Shown here piece by piece: positions 7,331-12,378 of a stretch of 12,378 nucleotides of DNA. The notes under the pieces are model-generated. The model did not search any database. It saw nothing but the letters and a program-made list of their open reading frames with translations, and was not told where the DNA came from. The stretch covers positions 1 through 12,378 of the forward strand of contig QFQM01000127.1 in the NCBI GenBank assembly GCA_003243255.1, in the 5' to 3' direction. Position numbers and translations under genes: made by a program. The stretch's first letter is position 1. Every line of letters begins with the position of its first letter. This DNA is from Flavobacterium psychrophilum (lineage in GTDB: Bacteria; Bacteroidota; Bacteroidia; Flavobacteriales; Flavobacteriaceae).

Positions 7331-7573
7331 ATGATGACTACAGAAGAAATTAAGCTTAATGTAGAAAAGGCACTGGATGAAATTCGTCCGTTCCTTGAAT
7401 CAGATGGTGGTAACATCACACTTATCGACATTGAGGACGATAAGCATGTAAAAGTGCGCCTTGAAGGTGCATGCGTAGGCTGCAGCGTGAACCAGATGAC
7501 GCTTAAGGCCGGTGTTGAAACGACCATAAAAAAATATGCACCGCAGATAGAGACCGTTGTTAACGTGGCTTAA
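7331..7573 (+). CDS. NifU C-terminal-type Fe-S scaffold (Nfu)
   Basis: An 80-residue protein consisting of the Nfu domain alone. It has the expected VEKALDEIRPFLESDGGNI (11-29) and the cluster-binding GACVGCSVNQMT, with Cys48 and Cys51 as the CxxC. Nfu proteins carry a [4Fe-4S] cluster, usually bridging a dimer, and hand it to apoproteins. It follows mrp by two bases (two ATG codons at 7331 and 7334 are both possible starts). The partner Mrp here lacks its own CxxC, so the Nfu cysteines may be the main cluster ligands in a joint transfer step; this is inference. Confidence 0.93.
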   Translation: MMTTEEIKLNVEKALDEIRPFLESDGGNITLIDIEDDKHVKVRLEGACVGCSVNQMTLKAGVETTIKKYAPQIETVVNVA

Positions 7574-7603
7574 TATCTAAAACTGCATACAGCCAGCTTT
7601 AGC

Positions 7604-7615
7604 TGATAATTATCA
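7604..7615. promoter_or_regulatory. 12-base palindrome TGATAATTATCA, possible operator
   Basis: A perfect palindrome in the 105-base gap between nfu and the ferredoxin reductase. The half-site TGATAAT resembles the half-site of Fur-family operators, but the spacing is shorter than the usual 7-1-7 arrangement. Its place between Fe-S and ferredoxin genes makes iron control thinkable. In AT-rich DNA it may be chance. Confidence 0.25.
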
Positions 7616-7625
7616 TAAATAGTAA

Positions 7626-7662
7626 AAACAGTTTTAAGGAGCTTTGTGCCTTAAAACTGTTT
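7626..7662 (+). terminator. 14-bp perfect hairpin, probable terminator of mrp-nfu
   Basis: AAACAGTTTTAAGG (7626-7639) and CCTTAAAACTGTTT (7649-7662) pair perfectly around a 9-base loop. The stem is AT-rich and ends in TTT followed by ATCTTATTT, so it is a plausible though not strong intrinsic terminator, perhaps used in both directions. It ends 16 bases before the next start codon, so it could instead act in the leader of the reductase gene. Confidence 0.55.
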
Positions 7663-7678
7663 ATCTTATTTCCAAACA

Positions 7679-8731
7679 ATGATTACAACCGATATACTTA
7701 TTATTGGCGCAGGGCCAACAGGCCTTTTTGCCGTTTTTGAAGCCGGATTGCTTAAACTGAAATGCCACATTATAGACGGACTTCCGCAACCGGGAGGACA
7801 GCTAACGGAGCTGTATCCTAAAAAACCAATCTTTGATATTCCGGGTTATCCGTCGGTACTTGCCGGCGACCTTGTAGATAACCTGATGGAACAGATAAAA
7901 CAGTTTCAGCCGGGCTTTACGCTTAACGAAAAAGCAGAAACCATACAAAAACTTGAAGACGGTACTTTTATAGTAACCACAAACAAAGGTACTGAGCACC
8001 ATGCCAAGGCAGTTGCCATTGCAGGTGGCCTTGGAAGCTTTGAGCCGCGCAAGCCAATAATTGAAGATATCGAATTCTACGAAGATAAAGGTGTTGAGTA
8101 TTTTGTAAAAGATCCTGAGCTTTTCCGCGATAAGAAGATCGTAATTGCAGGAGGAGGGGATTCAGCGCTTGACTGGAGTATTTTCCTTGCCGATGTAGCT
8201 TCTCATGTTACGCTTATTCACAGAAGGAATGAGTTTAGGGGTGCGCTTGACTCTGTAGAGAAGGTGCAGGAACTTAAAAAAGCTGGCAAGATACATCTTA
8301 TTACACCTGCTGAAGTTACCGGAATTCACGGTGCTGAAAAAGTTGAAGCGCTTGATGTGGAAGTTGACGGTGCTCACCAACGTATTGAGACCGATTATTT
8401 TATTCCGCTATTCGGGCTTACGCCTAAACTTGGTGCTATTGCCAACTGGGGTCTTGAGATCGAAAAGAATGCTATTAAGGTTAACAACGCCCTGGATTAC
8501 CAGACGAATATTGAAGGTATTTATGCGATAGGGGATATCAACACCTATCCGGGTAAACTGAAGCTTATTCTTTGCGGATTCCACGAAGCGACACTAATGT
8601 GCCAGAGTGTTTACAACAAGCTGAACCCAGGGAAGAAGTATGTGCTTAAATATACTACCGTAAGTGGTGTTGACGGTTTTGACGGTACCCGTAAGGAAGC
8701 CGAAAAACAAGTGGTAAAAGCGATAGAGTAG
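7679..8731 (+). CDS. Ferredoxin--NAD(P)+ reductase, thioredoxin-reductase-like type
   Basis: A 350-residue flavoprotein with the fold of thioredoxin reductase. FAD binding: LIIGAGPTGL (7-16), DGLPQPGGQL (33-42) and AIGDINTYPGK (283-293). NADPH binding: IAGGGDSALDW (156-166) and HRRNEFRG (181-188), whose arginines suit the 2'-phosphate. The CxxC redox pair of thioredoxin reductases, usually just before a GxD in the NADPH domain, is replaced by GGGDSALDW. This fits the YumC-type ferredoxin-NADP+ reductases, as does the tail KYTTVSGVDGFDG (324-336). The next gene is a [2Fe-2S] ferredoxin, its likely electron partner, which supports the call. No clear -7 element was found upstream. Confidence 0.9.
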   Translation: MITTDILIIGAGPTGLFAVFEAGLLKLKCHIIDGLPQPGGQLTELYPKKPIFDIPGYPSVLAGDLVDNLMEQIKQFQPGFTLNEKAETIQKLEDGTFIVTTNKGTEHHAKAVAIAGGLGSFEPRKPIIEDIEFYEDKGVEYFVKDPELFRDKKIVIAGGGDSALDWSIFLADVASHVTLIHRRNEFRGALDSVEKVQELKKAGKIHLITPAEVTGIHGAEKVEALDVEVDGAHQRIETDYFIPLFGLTPKLGAIANWGLEIEKNAIKVNNALDYQTNIEGIYAIGDINTYPGKLKLILCGFHEATLMCQSVYNKLNPGKKYVLKYTTVSGVDGFDGTRKEAEKQVVKAIE

Positions 8732-8800
8732 TAAAGTCGAAAGTCTAAAGTCGCAAAGTCAGAAGACTGTGAACTTAAAACTGTAAACTGTGAACTAAAA
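8731..8800. repeat. Spacer of heptanucleotide tandem repeats
   Basis: The whole gap between the reductase and the ferredoxin is repetitive with a period of seven. First part: AAAGTC at 8733, 8740, 8747 and 8755. Second part: units ACTGTGA, ACTTAAA, ACTGTAA, ACTGTGA, ACTAAAA starting at 8766, 8773, 8780, 8787 and 8794, running into the start codon of the ferredoxin. Such short tandem runs usually arise by slippage in intergenic DNA; no known function. Confidence 0.8.
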
Positions 8801-9123
8801 TGGATGTTACAATAAAAATTACGGACAGGGATGGGGTTAAGCATGAAGTGCAGGCACCTACTGACATGTCTATGAATATAATGGAACTTGTAAGGGCATA
8901 TGAGCTGGCTCCTGAAGGCACCATAGGTGTTTGCGGAGGAATGGCCATGTGTGCGTCCTGCCAGTGCTACATCCTGAATGATGTAGAGCTGCCGGAGATG
9001 GGTCCTGATGAGGATGCTATGCTTAGCGAGGCTTTTAATGTTAAGCCTAACAGCCGTCTTGGTTGCCAGATAAACATAACACCGGAACTGGAAGGGCTCG
9101 AGCTCGAACTTGCTCCTGAATAG
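8800..9123 (+). CDS. [2Fe-2S] ferredoxin, adrenodoxin type
   Basis: A 107-residue soluble electron carrier. The cluster ligands are Cys45, Cys51, Cys54 and Cys89 in the pattern CGGMAMCASC ... RLGCQI, the spacing of adrenodoxin-type (vertebrate/bacterial ISC Fdx) ferredoxins rather than plant type. Cys56 is extra. The acidic stretch PEMGPDEDAM (65-74) matches the partner-docking helix of this family. Its likely reductant is the flavoprotein encoded 68 bases upstream. Client enzymes may include Fe-S assembly, given mrp and nfu nearby; this is inference. It is probably co-transcribed with the reductase, and a clear terminator follows. Confidence 0.94.
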   Translation: MDVTIKITDRDGVKHEVQAPTDMSMNIMELVRAYELAPEGTIGVCGGMAMCASCQCYILNDVELPEMGPDEDAMLSEAFNVKPNSRLGCQINITPELEGLELELAPE

Positions 9124-9128
9124 TATAA

Positions 9129-9157
9129 AGCGCTCCCAAAAGGAGCGCTATTTTTTT
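9129..9157 (+). terminator. Intrinsic terminator after the ferredoxin gene
   Basis: AGCGCTCC (9129-9136) pairs with GGAGCGCT (9142-9149) around the loop CAAAA, followed by A and seven Ts (9151-9157). It lies 5 bases after the ferredoxin stop and cleanly separates that unit from the polyamine-type operon downstream. Confidence 0.9.
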
Positions 9158-9166
9158 AAGAAAACT

Positions 9167-9197
9167 TTTGCATTTTTCGGAAATAAAAATATCTTTG
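9167..9197 (+). promoter_or_regulatory. Strong Bacteroidota-type promoter for the polyamine-type operon
   Basis: TTTG (9167-9170) and TAtcTTTG (9190-9197) are both perfect and 19 bases apart. Transcription would start near 9204, only about 12 bases before the ATG at 9216 (18 before the in-frame ATG at 9222), a very short leader. An out-of-frame ATGATG lies at 9205-9210, at or near the transcript's 5' end. Confidence 0.8.
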
Positions 9198-9215
9198 GAG
9201 ATATAATGATGATAA

Positions 9216-9581
9216 ATGCCGATGGATATAAATTACTCACCAGGACTTCATAAACTGCTTACACTTCGCGTAGAAAATGGCGCGAAACTTACTTCTTTGC
9301 AGGGTTTTGAAGCTGTTACCTCTACTATTCTTGATAAATACGGCCTTGAAAAGGTTGGCTTTTCTTCTCATGTTTTTGATAACGGAAGCTATACCGCAGC
9401 GGTTTGTTTAAAGGAATCGCATATTTGCATACATACCTGGCCTGAATTTTCGCAGCTTACCATAGATATTTACCTGTGCAATTACCTCAGGGACAACAGC
9501 CCTAAAGTAAAGCAGGTGGCTGCCGACTATATTGCCTATTTTGAAGCCGGAGTGTTGAACGATTTTGAAATTAACCGATAA
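9216..9581 (+). CDS. speD: S-adenosylmethionine decarboxylase family protein (pyruvoyl enzyme precursor)
   Basis: A 121-residue SpeD homologue of bacterial/archaeal short type. The enzyme cuts itself before a Ser to make a pyruvoyl cofactor and decarboxylates SAM, giving the aminopropyl donor for polyamines. The site is KESHICIHTWPE (66-77): cleavage between Glu67 and Ser68, with His73 and Cys88 (DIYLCNY). These match Ser63, His68 and Cys83 of the Thermotoga enzyme with one constant offset of five, so the catalytic set is complete. An SSH (50-52) precedes it. The first two ATGs (9216, 9222) are both possible starts. Some SpeD homologues have become ornithine or arginine decarboxylases, so the substrate is not certain; the aminopropyltransferase in the same operon favours SAM. 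First gene of the operon, 5 bases before the next. Confidence 0.9.
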   Translation: MPMDINYSPGLHKLLTLRVENGAKLTSLQGFEAVTSTILDKYGLEKVGFSSHVFDNGSYTAAVCLKESHICIHTWPEFSQLTIDIYLCNYLRDNSPKVKQVAADYIAYFEAGVLNDFEINR

Positions 9582-9586
9582 GCGTT

Positions 9587-10825
9587 ATGGAAATTACTTG
9601 TCCTAAATGTTCTGTCACTACAATTGCTGCGGGGGTTAGTGTAGATCTGCATCAGTTTGGATGCCCTAATTGCAGCAGTCTTAGTTATATTACCCATAAC
9701 AGCAATTTTAACTTTATACGAAAATTCGACTTTACTACTGCTGATATAGTATTGAAGGTGGGGCAGAAAGGTGTTTTAAAAGGTGTTGAATATACCGTAA
9801 CAGGGGTAATCGTAAAAAAGGTCCAGAAACATTATTTCTGGAGGGAATATATACTTACGGCTGAAGCCGATGAACAGCTATATCTTTCCGAGACCGACGG
9901 GCATTGGATATTGCTGAGAAAGGTTGACGATAAATATGATGTTAACGGATATCCTGAAACATACAATTATGACGGCAGATGGATGAACCTCTACGATTAT
10001 GATGATCCTAAAATAGTTATGGCTGCCGGTTTTTTTGATTTTGATGTTCTGCCCAAAAGGCAACGCATGATTGAATATATTGATCCTCCCTATATTTTTT
10101 CGGTTGAAGAAGGCGATGAAGGACAAACAACTTATTTTGGAGAGCATATCTCTAAAGGAACTATTAAGAGTGCTTTCGGTGTTAAATCGATGCCTTATAA
10201 ATCAGGTGTTGGGATAGTTCAGCCTTTTGCAGTTAACGTTAGGCAAATGGCAATTATATTTTGTTGTATTGCAGTGCTTATACTTACAAGCCATCTGTTC
10301 ATTTACTCGGGAAGACAAAGCACTACCGTAGTAAAAGAAGCACTGAGTTTTAGTGATTTCAACGGTAAAGATTTCGTAACTAAACCGTTTACGCTGGAAG
10401 GTGGGTCGGCACCGCTTACCATATCGGTGCATTCAGATGTCAATAACTCATGGGCATCGGTTCAGGTAGGGTTGGTAAATGAAAAAACGAGTGATGAGGA
10501 ATATGCCAATAAAGACATTGAATACTACCACGGTTATGAAGGCGGAGAACACTGGACTGAGGGAGAGACGAATGAAAACTTTGATATTTGTGGGGTAAGT
10601 GCAGGAACCTATCACTTGGTTATCACGCCTCAAAAAGCACCTGAAGATACTAGTAATAATTACATTTCGGTTGAGGCAGAATGGAACAGGCCATCGGTCT
10701 GGAATATGGTAATACCAATTGTGGTTATGCTGGGTATTACGATCTTGTGTTATTATCTGGGACTTTATTTTGAACAAAGGCGATGGGCTGACAGCAGCTA
10801 TTCTCCTTACGCATCAAATGAATAA
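9587..10825 (+). CDS. Zinc-ribbon DUF4178-like membrane protein with extracytoplasmic domain
   Basis: A 412-residue protein of unknown function. Seen in order: a zinc-ribbon pair CPKC (5-8) and CPNC (26-29); a DUF4178-like beta region (about 55-190) with GVEYTVTGVIVKK, WREYILTAEADEQLYLSETDGHWILL and a second strand-rich half to DVLPKRQRMIEY; a membrane span (about 219-239); an extracytoplasmic region of about 130 residues (242-371), rich in strands and acidic residues (EYYHGYEGGEHWTEGETNENFD); a second span (about 372-395); and a short basic then polar tail. Ribbon and DUF4178 would face the cytoplasm. DUF4178 genes are known, from my recollection, beside polyamine synthase and DUF350 genes, as here. 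It may anchor or sense at the membrane; no enzyme motif is visible. Confidence 0.8.
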   Translation: MEITCPKCSVTTIAAGVSVDLHQFGCPNCSSLSYITHNSNFNFIRKFDFTTADIVLKVGQKGVLKGVEYTVTGVIVKKVQKHYFWREYILTAEADEQLYLSETDGHWILLRKVDDKYDVNGYPETYNYDGRWMNLYDYDDPKIVMAAGFFDFDVLPKRQRMIEYIDPPYIFSVEEGDEGQTTYFGEHISKGTIKSAFGVKSMPYKSGVGIVQPFAVNVRQMAIIFCCIAVLILTSHLFIYSGRQSTTVVKEALSFSDFNGKDFVTKPFTLEGGSAPLTISVHSDVNNSWASVQVGLVNEKTSDEEYANKDIEYYHGYEGGEHWTEGETNENFDICGVSAGTYHLVITPQKAPEDTSNNYISVEAEWNRPSVWNMVIPIVVMLGITILCYYLGLYFEQRRWADSSYSPYASNE

Positions 10826-10827
10826 TT

Positions 10828-11022
10828 ATGAATAAAGAGAACATAACAGGTTTTTTTAAGCGAAACTACATAGCGATTGCTATTGGGCTTTTCTTTTATT
10901 TGGTATACCTGCAATTTACTTTTGCGGGTAACAGGATATGCGATTGCGAATCGACCGAGAAATATAAACCGGCTTCGGGAGCAAGAAGCCACGTTGGGAT
11001 TAACAGATTTTATCACAAATAA
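10828..11022 (+). CDS. Small single-span membrane protein with CxC motif
   Basis: A 64-residue protein, not matched to a named family. The N-terminus is basic (KRN, 11-13) and is followed by one hydrophobic span (about 14-33, YIAIAIGLFFYLVYLQFTFA). Then comes a short polar tail with Cys38 and Cys40 (RICDCE) ending in NRFYHK. By the positive-inside rule the tail faces outside the cytoplasm, so the CxC could be oxidised or bind metal there. It could instead be a cleaved signal peptide (after TFA), releasing a 30-residue peptide. It starts 2 bases after the DUF4178 gene's stop and ends 14 bases before the DUF350 gene, so it is a real operon member. An overlapping frame (from 10877) was rejected. 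Confidence 0.8.
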   Translation: MNKENITGFFKRNYIAIAIGLFFYLVYLQFTFAGNRICDCESTEKYKPASGARSHVGINRFYHK

Positions 11023-11036
11023 TAAAAATACATATC

Positions 11037-11249
11037 ATGGAACATTTACTATGGCAAATTACGGGTTCGATACTTTTTTCATTTTTAGGCCTTGCAGTAC
11101 TGCTTGTAGCCTATTATATTGTGGAAAAACTGACACCTGAAAACACATGGAAAGAAATCGTTGAGAATAAAAATGTAGCACTGGCTATTGTTTTTGGTGC
11201 GTTTATAATAGGGATTGCGATTATAATCAGCGGGGCGATACATGGTTAA
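11037..11249 (+). CDS. DUF350-family small membrane protein
   Basis: A 70-residue protein with two hydrophobic spans (about 7-29 and 47-68) and the connecting LTPENTWKEIVENKN, which with the glycine-rich second span (FGAFIIGIAIIISGAIHG) is characteristic of DUF350 proteins. Most members have two such repeats; this has one and would have to pair as a homodimer or with other operon products. The function is unknown. Its last 8 bases overlap the start of the aminopropyltransferase gene, implying coupled translation and tight stoichiometry. Confidence 0.82.
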   Translation: MEHLLWQITGSILFSFLGLAVLLVAYYIVEKLTPENTWKEIVENKNVALAIVFGAFIIGIAIIISGAIHG

Positions 11250-12378
11250 AAAGTTACTCAGATTTGAGGTACTGCTATTGCTTGCCGTTTTTACGATTGC
11301 TACCTGCGGACTCGTTTATGAGCTTGTAGCGGGTACGCTTGCGAGTTATCTGTTGGGCGATTCGGTAAAGCAATTCTCTTTTATTATAGGGGTCTATCTT
11401 TTCTCAATGGGGATAGGTTCTTACTTTTCCAAATTCATCACTAAAAATCTCCTCAATACCTTTGTTGAGATAGAGATACTTGTAGGGCTTATTGGCGGGC
11501 TCAGTTCAGTATTGCTGTTTGTGCTTTTTGAGAGTGTCTATTACTTTCAGTTCATCTTATACTTTCTGGTGTTTATAACCGGATGCCTTGTAGGGCTTGA
11601 GATTCCGTTACTTATGAATATCCTTAAAGACAGGGTTAAATTCCGCGATCTGGTGTCCAATGTCTTTACGTTTGATTACATCGGTGCGCTGCTGGCTTCA
11701 ATATTATTCCCTTTGGTACTCGTGCCGCAATTGGGAATAATGAGGACATCCTTGTTCTTTGGTATGATAAACATCAGCATTGCCATAGTGCTGTGTGTGG
11801 TACTGAAAAAAGAGCTGAAACGTCACGGATTATTGCAGGCAAAGGCTATACTTTCTCTTATAATACTGATTGTAGTTTTTATTTTTTCAGAACAGATATT
11901 ATCATATTCAGAGTCTAAACTTTATGGTGAAAACATTGTGTATACACATGCAACGCCGTACCAAAGAATAGTGCTTACACATAACAAAAGTGACTACAGG
12001 CTTTACCTGAACAATAACCTGCAATTTAGTTCTAAAGACGAATACCGTTACCATGAAGCACTGGTACATCCGGCTATGTCTATGGCAAAAAAGGTAGATA
12101 ATGTTTTGGTTTTAGGTGGAGGCGATGGCCTTGCTGTCAGGGAAATCCTGAAGTATAAAGATGTAAAAAGCATTACGCTGGTAGATCTTGATGAGGGTAT
12201 GACCAAACTTTTTGAAACCAATAAGATACTTACGGATTTCAATGATAACTCGCTTACAAACCCGAAAGTTACAGTAATAAACAGCGATGCCTACATTTGG
12301 GCAAAAGACTGCCGGAAACAATTTGATGTAGCCATTATCGATTTTCCCGACCCTTCCAATTATAGCCTTGGGAAATTG
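11242..12378 (+). CDS. Membrane-anchored spermidine-synthase-like aminopropyltransferase (cut by right edge)
   Basis: The frame is open from ATG 11242 to the right edge: 379 residues, C-terminus missing. Residues 1-220 hold about seven hydrophobic spans (near 9-30, 44-63, 76-97, 101-125, 144-163, 168-188, 201-217). Then comes an aminopropyltransferase domain: TPYQRIVL (238-245), LYLNNNLQFSSKDEYRYHE (255-272 region), the nucleotide loop VLGGGDGLAVRE (290-301), VDLDEGM (314-320), SDAYIW (348-353) and DFPDPSNYSLG (367-377) with the expected catalytic/substrate aspartates. Such enzymes move aminopropyl from decarboxylated SAM to an amine; SpeD at the operon start would make the donor. The usual LxLDG is LYLNN here, and GGGDGG is GGGDGL, so the acceptor may differ from putrescine. 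The start overlaps the DUF350 gene by 8 bases. Confidence 0.9.
   Translation, partial: MVKKLLRFEVLLLLAVFTIATCGLVYELVAGTLASYLLGDSVKQFSFIIGVYLFSMGIGSYFSKFITKNLLNTFVEIEILVGLIGGLSSVLLFVLFESVYYFQFILYFLVFITGCLVGLEIPLLMNILKDRVKFRDLVSNVFTFDYIGALLASILFPLVLVPQLGIMRTSLFFGMINISIAIVLCVVLKKELKRHGLLQAKAILSLIILIVVFIFSEQILSYSESKLYGENIVYTHATPYQRIVLTHNKSDYRLYLNNNLQFSSKDEYRYHEALVHPAMSMAKKVDNVLVLGGGDGLAVREILKYKDVKSITLVDLDEGMTKLFETNKILTDFNDNSLTNPKVTVINSDAYIWAKDCRKQFDVAIIDFPDPSNYSLGKL

Noticed and set aside
7679..8731. Thioredoxin reductase
   Set aside because: The fold is the same, but the CxxC redox pair is missing and a ferredoxin gene follows, so ferredoxin reductase is preferred.
8731..8800. CRISPR-like array
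   Set aside because: Units are 7 bases long with no unique spacers; this is a simple tandem repeat, and no cas gene is near.
10877..11140. 87-codon frame overlapping the small CxC protein and the DUF350 gene
   Set aside because: It overlaps two better-supported operon genes in another frame and has no coherent domain or membrane pattern.

Overview
The window looks like chromosomal DNA of a flavobacterium (Bacteroidota, Flavobacteriaceae). Three things point there. Upstream regions carry the Bacteroidota promoter pattern (a -33 TTTG element and a -7 TAnnTTTG element). There are almost no Shine-Dalgarno sequences before the starts. The proteins are typical of the phylum: a TonB receptor with an N-terminal carboxypeptidase-regulatory-like domain, a Cys-poor Mrp, and a PAHR-type alkyltransferase-like protein. 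Base composition looks even throughout, and I see no mobile element, tRNA, rRNA or CRISPR array.

Layout. (1) 1-1267, minus: the N-terminal 422 codons of a TonB-dependent receptor, running off the left edge. (2) 1450-3176, plus: a PhoB/PhoR-like two-component pair divergent from the receptor. Regularly spaced GTTA repeats lie between them, so the pair plausibly controls the receptor, perhaps for phosphate or organophosphate uptake. (3) 3150-4211, minus: a GT-B-type glycosyltransferase whose 3' end overlaps the kinase gene and contains two strong palindromes that look like the terminator of the kinase operon. (4) 4307-5972, plus: trmB, a LysE-family exporter and an alkyltransferase-like DNA repair protein, followed by a composite inverted repeat. 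(5) 6198-7573: mrp and an Nfu-type scaffold (iron-sulfur cluster assembly), from a clear promoter. (6) 7679-9123: a ferredoxin-NAD(P)+ reductase and a [2Fe-2S] ferredoxin, separated by a spacer made of heptanucleotide repeats and closed by a good intrinsic terminator.

(7) 9216 to the right edge: the most interesting block. A textbook promoter drives a compact five-gene operon: an S-adenosylmethionine decarboxylase homologue, a zinc-ribbon/DUF4178-like protein with two membrane segments and an extracytoplasmic domain, a 64-residue single-span protein with a CxC motif, a DUF350-type membrane protein, and a spermidine-synthase-like aminopropyltransferase with an N-terminal multi-span membrane domain (cut by the window edge). 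Two steps of polyamine synthesis (making decarboxylated SAM, then transferring aminopropyl) are thus tied to three uncharacterised membrane proteins. I infer a membrane-located polyamine-type pathway, possibly acting on the envelope. The domain families are known; what the system makes and why it is at the membrane is not evident from the sequence.

No gene-free stretch exceeds 300 bases; the longest are 5973-6197 and 1268-1449, both described below.
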